Shown one piece after another: positions 1-7,518 of a stretch of 33,861 bases of DNA. The position numbers and the translations under genes are program-made. Under the pieces are notes generated by a model. That model made no database searches. It was given only the letters and a program-made list of their open reading frames with translations, and was not told the DNA's origin. Position 1 is the stretch's first letter. Each line of letters opens with the position of its first letter. Source of the DNA: an uncultured Acidobacteriota bacterium (GTDB lineage: Bacteria > Acidobacteriota > Thermoanaerobaculia > Gp7-AA8); the NCBI GenBank assembly GCA_937870635.1, contig CALMZP010000124.1, positions 1 to 33,861 on the forward strand, read 5' to 3'.

Positions 1-107
1 GAAAAGTTGTTTTTCCAGACCTGACACCATGACATTTTTCACTGCTTGTCTCGTGCCTGCGGCCGAGGTAGCCTCGGGTGGGACTTCCGCAGGGTCGCAC
101 ACCCGCC

Positions 108-1643
108 ATGCTCTCGAAAGTATGGAGTGCAGCCACCCTCGGAATTGATGCAGTTCGGATCGTCATCGAGGTCGATTGCCAGCCGGCGCAGCAACCGGGC
201 TTCCGGCTCGTGGGCCTGCCCGATGCCGCTGTCCGCGAATCGTACGCCCGCGTCCGGTCGGCCCTGAACTACTGCGGCCTGTATGTGCCGCAGCGGATGA
301 TCACCGTCAACCTCTCTCCGGCCGACGTGCGCAAGGAGGGATCGCGGTTCGACCTCCCGATCGCGATGGGCATCCTTCACGCCCTCGAATTTCTCCATGA
401 TGACGATGTGAGGGGACGGGTGTTTGTCGGCGAGCTGTCGCTCGACGGCACCCTCACCGCTGTGCGCGGCACACTCTCCATCTCGGCAGCTCTGGCCGGC
501 GATGAGTCGATCCGCGAGCTCGTCGTTCCGGCCGCCAATGCGAATGAAGCAGCCGCGGTGCGGCTGACGAAAGTCATCGGTGCAGCTCACCTGAACGGGC
601 TCCTCAGCCACGTGCGAGGCCGCGAACCGATCGAAGCGGCGACGTCGTCGGCGACCGCTGAGCCGCACAACGACCAGGCGGACTTCGCGGAGGTGCGGGG
701 GCAGGCGCATGCGAAGCGGGCGCTGGAGGTCGCGGCCGCGGGCGGCCACAACGTGATGATGATCGGGCCGCCCGGATCGGGCAAGACCATGCTCGCGCGC
801 AGGCTCTCCACGATTCTGCCGCGTCTCTCGCTGGACGAGGCGATCGTGACGACGAAGATCCATTCCGTGGCGGGGACGCTGCCGGCCGGCAGCGGACTTC
901 TTACGCGGCGACCCTTTCGAGCGCCCCATCACACGATTTCCACCGCCGGCCTGGCTGGAGGAGGCACTCCGATCCGTCCAGGGGAGGTGAGCCTCTCCCA
1001 CTCGGGTGTGCTCTTTCTCGACGAGCTGGCCGAGTTCCGCCGCGAGACGCTGGAGGTGATGCGCCAGCCGATGGAGGACGGCTTCGTGACGATCGCGCGG
1101 GCCACCAAGACGGTGACGTTCCCATCGCGATTCACGCTGGCAGCCGCACTCAATCCGTGTCCGTGTGGTTTCTTCAACGATTCACGGCGCGAATGCACGT
1201 GCACACCGATCCAGATCGCACGATATCTCGCGAAGGTTTCCGGACCGCTGCTCGACCGGATCGATCTGCAGGTCGAGGTTCCCGCGCTCTCCAGCGACGA
1301 AGTCACCGCCACGGAAAGCGGCGAGAGCTCCGCGGCGATCCGCGAGCGTGTGGAGCGGGCGCGGAGCGTACAGCGTGAGCGCTTTCGGCGAACGCATGTG
1401 CAATCGAACGCGGAGATGACGAGCCGCCTGATGCGCCGCCATTGCGAGCTCGACGGCTCCTCGCGAGCGTTGCTGCGATCGGCGATCGACCGGCTGGGAT
1501 TGTCGGCCAGGGCTCACGACCGGATCCTGAAAGTTGGTCGGACGATTGCCGATCTGGCGGGGCGGGAGGCGATCGAGGCCGCGCATATTGCCGAGGCCGT
1601 CCAGTACCGGGCCCTGGACCGCTCGTGGTTCCGCAGTGGCTAA
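108..1643 (+). CDS. comM: YifB/ComM-family AAA+ ATPase (Mg-chelatase-like)
   Basis: This 511-residue protein has the full length and domain order of the ComM/YifB family: an N-terminal ChlI-like domain (about residues 5-150), an AAA+ Mg-chelatase domain with Walker A GPPGSGKT near residue 220 and a Walker B-like VLFLDELAEF, then a C-terminal helical domain. The Cys-rich NPCPCGFF...CTCT segment typical of the family is present. Family members are hexameric helicases that aid branch migration during natural transformation, so a role in recombination of incoming DNA is inferred. I place the start at ATG 108, where the family-like MLSKVWSAATLGI begins; a GTG/ATG 30 bases upstream is in frame but adds non-family residues. 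No Shine-Dalgarno is seen. It stands alone at the left edge, so upstream partners are unknown. Confidence 0.93.
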   Translation: MLSKVWSAATLGIDAVRIVIEVDCQPAQQPGFRLVGLPDAAVRESYARVRSALNYCGLYVPQRMITVNLSPADVRKEGSRFDLPIAMGILHALEFLHDDDVRGRVFVGELSLDGTLTAVRGTLSISAALAGDESIRELVVPAANANEAAAVRLTKVIGAAHLNGLLSHVRGREPIEAATSSATAEPHNDQADFAEVRGQAHAKRALEVAAAGGHNVMMIGPPGSGKTMLARRLSTILPRLSLDEAIVTTKIHSVAGTLPAGSGLLTRRPFRAPHHTISTAGLAGGGTPIRPGEVSLSHSGVLFLDELAEFRRETLEVMRQPMEDGFVTIARATKTVTFPSRFTLAAALNPCPCGFFNDSRRECTCTPIQIARYLAKVSGPLLDRIDLQVEVPALSSDEVTATESGESSAAIRERVERARSVQRERFRRTHVQSNAEMTSRLMRRHCELDGSSRALLRSAIDRLGLSARAHDRILKVGRTIADLAGREAIEAAHIAEAVQYRALDRSWFRSG

Positions 1644-1767
1644 GCGTAATGTCTGCTATTAGTTAGCGAAAAACCAGCACGTTCAATGCATCACGTCTTA
1701 CTAATAACTCAGAATAGAAAAAGGGCCGCAACGGTTTTTTGGAAGGCCAAACGCATGCGATTAATCG

Positions 1768-1795
1768 TTGACAAAATGCGTCTGGAATTTATGAT
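1768..1795 (+). promoter_or_regulatory. sigma70-type promoter for the small gene at 1844
   Basis: A perfect TTGACA (1768-1773) is followed after 16 bases by TATGAT (1790-1795). Transcription would start near 1802, leaving a leader of about 42 bases that contains the GAGGAG ribosome site at 1831-1836. It is the clearest consensus promoter in the window and lies in a 200-base gap that holds nothing else I recognise. Confidence 0.7.
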
Positions 1796-1843
1796 CGGAA
1801 GCACGCACGCCGCCGTGGTCCGTGATGGGTGAGGAGTCGGAGA

Positions 1844-2224
1844 ATGGCATTTGAGAAATGGGATCCGCAGCCGGAGTTTGACCGCTTTCCTGCTTCGGCG
1901 ACGATCGTGCAATCACGCCTGATCCGCCTCCCATCACAGGTCGCTTCGATGCTCCGCCTCCGCGGAAAGCAGAACGCGAATCTCTATTACGACAAGAAAA
2001 GAAAAGTGATCGGGATCAAGCCTCTCGACCGCAAGGAAGAGGGGGCGGCCAAGATCCGTCAGTCGGACAAATCGACGTCACTGCACGTGCCGAGCTTCTT
2101 CCGCTTCTACGACATCGAAGTGCCCGGCATCAAGCGCTTCCACTGCTGGTACGACGAGAAGGAACGGATGGCGATGATCGACATCTCCAAGCCTTCGCCG
2201 CGCGGCAGACCGGCGGGAACGTAG
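1844..2224 (+). CDS. conserved-looking small protein of unknown function
   Basis: A 126-residue basic, soluble protein with no signal peptide or membrane segment. The start ATG 1844 is chosen because GAGGAG (1831-1836) lies 7 bases upstream; a GTG at 1829 in the same frame overlaps that site and is unlikely. A stretch around residues 35-55 (VASMLRLRGKQNANLYYDKKR) followed by GIKPL faintly resembles small beta-sheet DNA-binding folds such as AbrB, but this is only an impression. The middle part is rich in aromatic residues (FFRFYD, FHCWYDEKE). It has its own promoter (1768-1795) and terminator (2291-2314), so it is a monocistronic, probably well-expressed gene. Function not recognised. Confidence 0.8.
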   Translation: MAFEKWDPQPEFDRFPASATIVQSRLIRLPSQVASMLRLRGKQNANLYYDKKRKVIGIKPLDRKEEGAAKIRQSDKSTSLHVPSFFRFYDIEVPGIKRFHCWYDEKERMAMIDISKPSPRGRPAGT

Positions 2225-2228
2225 AGGC

Positions 2229-2287
2229 TAGTGCTTAGTGCTTGGTGCTTAGTGCTGCGAGCCACCAAGCACCAAGCATCAAGCACC
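2229..2287. repeat. period-7 inverted repeat (TAGTGCT units)
   Basis: Four tandem 7-base units (TAGTGCT, TAGTGCT, TGGTGCT, TAGTGCT) at 2229-2256 are followed after a short spacer by inverted copies (CAAGCAC, CAAGCAT, CAAGCAC) up to 2287. Transcribed, it would fold into a long imperfect hairpin. It lies between two convergent gene ends, directly before the terminator at 2291. Confidence 0.85.
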
Positions 2288-2290
2288 AGA

Positions 2291-2314
2291 GGGCGGCCTT
2301 TCGGCCGCCCTTTT
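2291..2314 (+). terminator. rho-independent terminator
   Basis: GGGCGGCC-TTTC-GGCCGCCC hairpin followed by TTTT. It serves the plus-strand gene ending at 2224; on the minus strand the stem is not followed by a T run, so it probably does not stop the convergent hydrolase transcript. Confidence 0.8.
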
Positions 2315-2337
2315 CATGCGTCAGAACGAATGTCGTT

Positions 2338-3738
2338 TCAGTGAGTCGCGCCGCGCAGACGGCGTGCCGGTATGAGCGTGCGGAACCGGAGGATGCTCTG
2401 CGCCGCCTCATCCGACATCTTCCATTCCATGCCCTGGTAAAGGAGAGCGCCCGAGGTCGTGGTCTCGCGCTGGTAGTTGTTCTCGAAGAACTGTGAGAGC
2501 GACGCCACCGGAAAGTCCTCGTCATACGCACGGTTGATCGTCCGGATGTATTCGTTGGCGAAGAACATGTAGCCGATGTCGGTCAGATGGAAGCCATCGA
2601 GGCTGAAGATTCCGCCCGCGATGTACTCGGCTCCAAAACGGAAGGGACCAACGTGGTAACCACCCGCCGCAGCGAAACGGTCGAATAGTCCGCGGATGTT
2701 CGCGACCGGGATGTCCCGTTGCGACGCGGCCTGCTCGATCACGCCGTTGTACTCCTCGGCGCGGGTGCGGATCGCGGCGATTTCGGCCGGCGTCAGCACA
2801 TCGCTGTCATCGAGTGGTTTCCCCGCGTTCGGCAGTTGGTTGAATGGGGGCTGCTGCGCGAGTTGCGGCGGAATCCCGTAGCCGCTTCCGAGCTTTCCCG
2901 CGGCCGACAGGAGCACCATGCTTCCCGGCGGCAGCTGGCCGAAGTTCCCGCCACCGAGGTCGGCGACGAGGTAGACCGGCTTGCCACCGATGAGGAGCGG
3001 CTGGCGAGTGGCGGGATTGATGATGAACGGCTGGACGGTCGCCGTCAGTGGAAGGGCGGATGGATTGGTCGGAAGGTTGCCAACCACCATTCCTGCCTTG
3101 GGTGCTCCAGCCACCAGCTGATCGAGCATCGTGTTGTATGCCGTCCGGAAGGCATCCACCGGCGTCAGCGCGGCCGGCGTTCCCGAAAGCACCGCACCCA
3201 GAAGGTCGTTGCCGCCGATCCAGATCGCGATGAAGGTCGGCTGCTGGGCCAGGGCCTGCTGCACCGGCGTGCCGAGACCTCGGAGGATGAATTGTGCCAT
3301 CAGGGTGGCCGTCCCCTGAGGGTTTTGCTCGCGCCCGGTCAGCACGGTCAAATGACCCGCTGCCGCGCCGGGGATGCTGAGGTTGTTGTAAGGCGCAGGA
3401 TGCGTGAGAAGAAGCGGCTGGCCCTGTCCTGCGGCAGGACGAATGACCGGCGGATAGCTGATGACATCGACGAGTTGCAGTTCCGGACCGATGCCCGGAA
3501 AACTGACCAGCGGCTGAGTGAAGGAAGGCACTCCTGTTTGCCGTGCGATGAATGCCGGCCAGGAGTAAGCCTGATGACGTTGATTCAGCGAAGCGTTCGA
3601 AACACCGGCGCCATAACTGTCGCCGAGCGCCACGAAGCGGGTGAAATCGGCGTCACCGCGCGCGGCGAACACAGGAACTGCGATCATCAGGGCCAGCAGC
3701 GCCAGGGCAATTCTCGAAAAGCTCTTGTTGCGCGTCAT
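2338..3738 (-). CDS. secreted SGNH/GDSL-family hydrolase
   Basis: A 466-residue protein with a signal peptide (basic MTRNKS, hydrophobic core to about residue 20, cleavage near VFAARG). The SGNH blocks are visible: FVALGDSYGAG near residue 35 carries the nucleophile Ser, IGGNDLL near 176 carries the block III Gly-Asn-Asp, and DGFHLTDIGY near 380 supplies the catalytic Asp and His. It is longer than typical bacterial SGNH esterases (200-350 residues). It probably hydrolyses an ester or lipid in the periplasm or outside the cell. The start has AAGGAG six bases upstream. It follows the FadL-type gene by 23 bases on the same strand, so lipid hydrolysis and fatty-acid uptake may be coupled. The substrate cannot be told from sequence. 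Confidence 0.88.
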   Translation of the reverse strand: MTRNKSFSRIALALLALMIAVPVFAARGDADFTRFVALGDSYGAGVSNASLNQRHQAYSWPAFIARQTGVPSFTQPLVSFPGIGPELQLVDVISYPPVIRPAAGQGQPLLLTHPAPYNNLSIPGAAAGHLTVLTGREQNPQGTATLMAQFILRGLGTPVQQALAQQPTFIAIWIGGNDLLGAVLSGTPAALTPVDAFRTAYNTMLDQLVAGAPKAGMVVGNLPTNPSALPLTATVQPFIINPATRQPLLIGGKPVYLVADLGGGNFGQLPPGSMVLLSAAGKLGSGYGIPPQLAQQPPFNQLPNAGKPLDDSDVLTPAEIAAIRTRAEEYNGVIEQAASQRDIPVANIRGLFDRFAAAGGYHVGPFRFGAEYIAGGIFSLDGFHLTDIGYMFFANEYIRTINRAYDEDFPVASLSQFFENNYQRETTTSGALLYQGMEWKMSDEAAQSILRFRTLIPARRLRGATH

Positions 3739-3761
3739 GCGAGTCTCCTTTGGTCTGGGTG

Positions 3762-5042
3762 CTAGAACCGGACGCCGAGGTTGACGAAGTAGAGATTGGC
3801 GCCGGTGCGATAGGTACCGTTGAAGCCTTCAGCGCTCGTGCCGTCGGTGCTGCGCTCCATGAACTCGAGGAACAGCAGTCCGGCGTCGACGATCCAGGGG
3901 CCGTGGTGGTAGCCGGCGCCGAACGACACGCCGACGCGGTCCGAATCGGGAAGCAGCGGGCCGACGCCCTCGGTCGGCTGCGGGTTCTCGTCATAGAGAG
4001 CACCGAGACGGATGTCCCACGCGTCGGTCACGCGACGATTGCCGCCGACGCGGAAGGACATCGTGTCTTCCCAGTTCTGCGGGCGGACGAGGTTGACCTG
4101 AGGCGTCTGGGCGAATTCGACCACGAGTGTTTCGAAGCGGCTCCAGGTGGTGTGCGTGATGTCGAAGTCGAGGTCCCAGGCATCGCCGATCCAACCGATG
4201 CCAACCGCGGTATGAGCCGGGAAGGGGATCGTCGTGCTGATGGCCTGATTCGGGGGCAGCTGCGAGCGGACGATGGCGTCGAACTGCGGATTGCCCGTAG
4301 GGATCTGCGTGAACGTGGCATCACCCTCGATGTCGATGTCCATCGCCGCGCGATGCGAGAGGCCGAAGCGCAGGCGATCGTTTGCCTTGAAAAGCAGGCC
4401 GGCACCCCATCCCATCGACGAGCCCCACTGGCCGCTGAGGTAGATGTTGGCCACGTCGTGAATGCGCCCGGTGAACGGACTGAAAGCGCCGTTGTTCCGT
4501 TCCAGCGTGACACGCGCGCGGCGGTATTCGAGACCGGCCCCGACTGCGAAACGCCCATCGCTCGTCTGCCACGCCAGAGCGGGCATCACAGATGCGGTCT
4601 TGAGGTTGACGTCCTGGGAGATGAAACGGCCCACCCAGGGATCTTTCCAGTCGGTCCGTAGACCATAACCTGCATACGAACCGACCCCGAAGGTGAGGTT
4701 CTCGCCGATGGGAACGATCGCGTAGCCGTTGGGAACCACGAACAGATGCGAGTTGTAGCGGCCGGTGGTGCCCGACGTGAGCTCATCGTTGGGATCGCCC
4801 TGGAACGAGTTGTCGAACGTGATGAACGTCGCCCCGGCGATCCCGGAGAGGCGGCGCTGCTGAGCGATGCCGGCAACGTTGTAGAAGATGGCGCTGGGGT
4901 CATCGGCGATGGCGGTGAATGCACCCGCCATCGAGCTTGCCTTGGCGCCCTGTTCCGGAATCATGAATCCGGAGGGGAATGCCGCGCTGGTGGAGAGAAG
5001 AGCGAGCGCGACGAGCAGAGAAACCCGGGTCGTGAAGCGCAA
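3762..5042 (-). CDS. OmpP1/FadL-family outer-membrane transport protein
   Basis: A 426-residue outer-membrane beta-barrel protein of the FadL/TodX family, which lets long-chain fatty acids or other hydrophobic compounds cross the outer membrane. After a signal peptide (about residues 1-22) come the family's hatch motifs: SGFMIPEQGAKASSMAGAF, then the DDPSAIFYNVAGIA signature. Alternating beta strands follow and the chain ends in NLGVRF, a typical barrel C-terminus with a final Phe. The start is TTG at 5042: AGGAGG (5048-5053) lies 5 bases upstream and the signal peptide begins there. It is first in an operon with the SGNH hydrolase. A TATGAT on the minus strand (5092-5087) is the likely -10 box. 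The specific substrate is unknown. Confidence 0.92.
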   Translation of the reverse strand: MRFTTRVSLLVALALLSTSAAFPSGFMIPEQGAKASSMAGAFTAIADDPSAIFYNVAGIAQQRRLSGIAGATFITFDNSFQGDPNDELTSGTTGRYNSHLFVVPNGYAIVPIGENLTFGVGSYAGYGLRTDWKDPWVGRFISQDVNLKTASVMPALAWQTSDGRFAVGAGLEYRRARVTLERNNGAFSPFTGRIHDVANIYLSGQWGSSMGWGAGLLFKANDRLRFGLSHRAAMDIDIEGDATFTQIPTGNPQFDAIVRSQLPPNQAISTTIPFPAHTAVGIGWIGDAWDLDFDITHTTWSRFETLVVEFAQTPQVNLVRPQNWEDTMSFRVGGNRRVTDAWDIRLGALYDENPQPTEGVGPLLPDSDRVGVSFGAGYHHGPWIVDAGLLFLEFMERSTDGTSAEGFNGTYRTGANLYFVNLGVRF

Positions 5043-5086
5043 GGTAACCTCCTAAGGTGTGACGGCGTAGAGGCGGAAACGCGCGG

Positions 5087-5092
5087 ATCATA
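5087..5092 (-). promoter_or_regulatory. probable -10 box of the fadL-like operon
   Basis: TATGAT on the minus strand, about 45 bases ahead of the TTG start at 5042, inside the 91-base divergent gap. No good -35 is visible. Confidence 0.4.
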
Positions 5093-5133
5093 GCATGCGG
5101 AATTTCGACCGCTTGTGCGCTGTCATGCGATCC

Positions 5134-5934
5134 ATGAAACCCTTCCTTTCACTCGTACTTACCGTCGTCGCATCGATGCCTTCGGCCATCGCCGGACTGA
5201 CCTATGACTTCACCAGCTCCACCACCGGAATGGCCGCACAGACCATCGCCGGCAATGTGAAGGCCGAAGGGAAGAGCATCCGCATCGACATCGCCACGGG
5301 TGACGGCATACTCTTCGAGAACGGGTCGTTCGTCGTCTCCTCCAACGGCGGCCAGACGATGAGCGTCGTCAACCCGAAAGCGAAGACGTTCTACGAGCTC
5401 GACATGGCGCAGCTCACCGGCGGCGCCGACACCCTGCTCAAGCAGTTCGGCGGCGCGCTCAAATTCGACGTCCGCAATCCGAAGGTGACCGTCACCGGCG
5501 GCGGCGGCAGCGACCTGATCGAAGGATTCCAGACGAAGAAATCGCGCGTCGACAGCGCCTACGAGATCGCCGTCGACGGCCTCGGGCAGCCCATGGTCAT
5601 CCGCATGCAGCTCGCCACCGATGTCTGGTGGACCGACAAGGTCTCGTCCGACTTCACGAACTTTCTGCAGATGCGCGGATTCCGCACCGGCGTCGAAGCC
5701 GTGGACAAGCTGATCGCGACCGAAGCCGGCGCGATCAAGGGATTCCCCATGAAGCAGATCACGACCACGAAGGTGAAGCTCAACGGGAACGAGATGACGA
5801 CGACGAGCACGTCGACGGTGAAGAACGTCCGCAAGGTCGCGATCCCGGCTACGGCATTCGCCGTTCCGGCGGGACTGACGAAAACCGCGAGTCCGCTGGA
5901 GAGGATGCTGGGGAGGGTGGGGGCGGGGAAATAA
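5134..5934 (+). CDS. exported protein of unknown function
   Basis: A 266-residue protein beginning with a clear signal peptide (MKPFLSLVLTVVASMPSAIAG) when started at ATG 5134; in-frame ATGs at 5125 and 5095 would add an odd N-terminal tail, and none has a Shine-Dalgarno site. The mature part looks beta-rich: YDFTSSTTG, then alternating polar/hydrophobic stretches (KAEGKSIRIDIATGDGILFENGSFVVSS), a Gly-rich turn (VTGGGGSD) and many Thr/Lys near the end (TTTKVKLNGNEMTTTSTST). The pattern of a stored value followed by MSVVNPKAKTFYELD resembles periplasmic DUF4412-like proteins, but I cannot assign it firmly. It is divergent from the FadL operon. Confidence 0.78.
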   Translation: MKPFLSLVLTVVASMPSAIAGLTYDFTSSTTGMAAQTIAGNVKAEGKSIRIDIATGDGILFENGSFVVSSNGGQTMSVVNPKAKTFYELDMAQLTGGADTLLKQFGGALKFDVRNPKVTVTGGGGSDLIEGFQTKKSRVDSAYEIAVDGLGQPMVIRMQLATDVWWTDKVSSDFTNFLQMRGFRTGVEAVDKLIATEAGAIKGFPMKQITTTKVKLNGNEMTTTSTSTVKNVRKVAIPATAFAVPAGLTKTASPLERMLGRVGAGK

Positions 5935-5986
5935 CGGTTCGGGCTTACGCAAACCGGCGGCTTCGGCTACGGTCTTAGAAGCAGAA

Positions 5987-6066
5987 ATGTTGAATGTTCA
6001 ATGTTGAATGTTCAATGTTGAAATCAGTTTCAACATTAAACATTGAACATTCAACATTGAACATTC
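5987..6066. repeat. period-7 inverted repeat (GTTGAAT/GTTCAAT units)
   Basis: Alternating 7-base units GTTGAAT and GTTCAAT (5990-6020) are followed by ATCAGTT and the inverted copies (CAACATT, AAACATT, GAACATT). The arms pair over more than 30 bases. It lies between the convergent ends of the exported-protein gene and gatB and may act as a terminator for either. Confidence 0.85.
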
Positions 6067-6073
6067 CCGCCTT

Positions 6074-7483
6074 TCACTTTTCTAACAGCTCCCGCAACAC
6101 GCGATTGGCAATCTCCGCATTGGCCCTCCCCCGCATCTCTTTCATGAGCTGGCCGACGAGGAAGCCGAACACCTTCTGCTTTCCGGCCTTGTACTCGGCG
6201 ACCTGACCGGCATTCGCGTCGAGAACCTTCTGCGCGGCCTCGCGGATCGCGCCCAGGTCCGAGACCTGTCCGAGTCCTTTGCGAGCCACGATCGCGTCGG
6301 CCTCTTCGCTGGTCGATGACATGTCCTCGAACACTTCTTTGGCTGCTTTCCCGCCGGTCGCTCCGCTGTCGATCATGCGAATGAGCCGGCCGAGCATCGC
6401 GGGCGTCACGCGATAGTCGCGAAGCTCGATCTTCCGGTCGTTCACCTCGCGCCGCACTTCATTGCGGACCCAGTTCGCCGCTGCACGCGCATTTCCCGCT
6501 TCGGCCACTGTCGCCTCGAAGAATTCGGCGAGCTCGCGTGTCATGGTCAGGACGTCCGCATCGCCGTAGCTGAGCCCGAACTCAGTCTCGTAACGCCGGA
6601 TCCTTTCCGCGGGAAGCGCCGGCAAAGTGGCTCGCGTCTCCTCGACGAGTGCACGTGGCACCACGAGCGGCGGCAGATCGGGATCGGGGAAGTAACGGTA
6701 GTCGTGCGCTTCTTCCTTCGATCGCATCGCCCGCGTCTCGCCAGCGGCCGGATCGAAGAGGCGCGTCTCCTGGATGACTTTCCCGCCTGCCTCCAGAAGT
6801 GCGATCTGACGCTCCGTCTCGAATTCGATGGCGCTCCTCAGGAAGCGAAACGAGTTCAGGTTCTTGATCTCCGCGCGCGTGCCGAGCGGCTCGCCGGCGC
6901 GGCGGACGGAAACGTTCGCATCGCACCGCAGCGAGCCTTCTTCCATGTTCCCGTCACATACCTCGGTGTACATGAGAATCTGACGCAGGCGGGTGAAGTA
7001 GGCAACCGCTTCGGCGGCCGATCGCACCTCAGGTTCCGAGACGATCTCGATCAGTGCCGTCCCAGCGCGGTTCAGGTCGACGAGCGAGCGGTCGCGCTCG
7101 TGAATCAGCTTTCCCGCGTCTTCCTCGATGTGAATCCGGGTGAGCGCGATCGAACGCTCGCCGAGATCGATTCGCCCGCCCGTCGCGATCGGGCGATCGA
7201 ACTGCGAGATCTGATACCCCTTGGGGAGGTCGGGATAGAAGTAGTTCTTCCGCGCGAAGATCGACTCGAGATGGATCTCACAGCCTGTGGCGAGGCCCAT
7301 CCGCACTGCCAGGTCCACCGCGCGGCGGTTGACCACGGGCAGCGCCCCCGGATAGCCGAGGCAGATGGGACAGACGTTGGTGTTGGGAGGAGCGCCGAAG
7401 GCGGTCGGGCATCCACAGAAGAGTTTGGACGCGGTGAGGAGGCGGGCATGCACCTCCAGGCCGATGACGACTTCCCACGACAT
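6074..7483 (-). CDS. gatB: Asp-tRNA(Asn)/Glu-tRNA(Gln) amidotransferase subunit B
   Basis: A 469-residue GatB of normal length. This subunit of GatCAB binds misacylated Asp-tRNA(Asn) or Glu-tRNA(Gln) and phosphorylates the side chain before amidation. Visible marks: WEVVIGLEVHA at the N-terminus, the zinc-site pair CGCP...NVCPICLGYPGALPV, PDLPKGYQISQFD, IHIEEDAGKLIHE, LVDLNRAGTALIEIVSEP, and the C-terminal YqeY-like tail ending VGQLMKEMRGRANAEIANRVLRELLEK. The start is ATG 7483; the frame is open further upstream but only MSWEVVIG matches the family. TATAAT (7498-7493 on this strand) sits 9 bases before the start without a Shine-Dalgarno site, suggesting a leaderless or nearly leaderless mRNA. 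gatA and gatC are not in the window. Confidence 0.97.
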   Translation of the reverse strand: MSWEVVIGLEVHARLLTASKLFCGCPTAFGAPPNTNVCPICLGYPGALPVVNRRAVDLAVRMGLATGCEIHLESIFARKNYFYPDLPKGYQISQFDRPIATGGRIDLGERSIALTRIHIEEDAGKLIHERDRSLVDLNRAGTALIEIVSEPEVRSAAEAVAYFTRLRQILMYTEVCDGNMEEGSLRCDANVSVRRAGEPLGTRAEIKNLNSFRFLRSAIEFETERQIALLEAGGKVIQETRLFDPAAGETRAMRSKEEAHDYRYFPDPDLPPLVVPRALVEETRATLPALPAERIRRYETEFGLSYGDADVLTMTRELAEFFEATVAEAGNARAAANWVRNEVRREVNDRKIELRDYRVTPAMLGRLIRMIDSGATGGKAAKEVFEDMSSTSEEADAIVARKGLGQVSDLGAIREAAQKVLDANAGQVAEYKAGKQKVFGFLVGQLMKEMRGRANAEIANRVLRELLEK

Positions 7484-7492
7484 GCGCGGGCG

Positions 7493-7498
7493 ATTATA
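7493..7498 (-). promoter_or_regulatory. -10 box of gatB
   Basis: Perfect TATAAT on the minus strand, 9 bases upstream of the gatB ATG. It lies in a 35-base divergent gap shared with the -10 box of the amidohydrolase gene, so the two promoters overlap and may compete. No convincing -35. Confidence 0.6.
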
Positions 7499-7506
7499 GG
7501 AGTCGA

Positions 7507-7512
7507 TACACT
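7507..7512 (+). promoter_or_regulatory. -10 box of the M20 amidohydrolase gene
   Basis: TACACT 6 bases before ATG 7519, placing the expected transcription start at or next to the A of the start codon. No Shine-Dalgarno site is present. Confidence 0.45.
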
Positions 7513-7518
7513 CTACCG

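Noticed and set aside
78-107. Upstream start for the comM gene
   Set aside because: The extra ten residues do not fit the family; MLSKVWSA at 108 is the normal N-terminus.
1644-1767. Possible terminator or small RNA after comM
   Set aside because: A GAAAAAGGGCC...GGTTTTTTGG stretch looks suggestive, but no stem of useful length forms; nothing further seen in this gap besides the promoter.
2719-3765. 348-codon plus-strand frame opposite the SGNH hydrolase
   Set aside because: No motif or ribosome site, and the minus strand has signal peptide, SGNH blocks and Shine-Dalgarno.
5994-6206. 70-codon plus-strand frame running through the GTTCAAT repeat
   Set aside because: Its first part encodes repeat sequence and the rest is antisense to the end of gatB.
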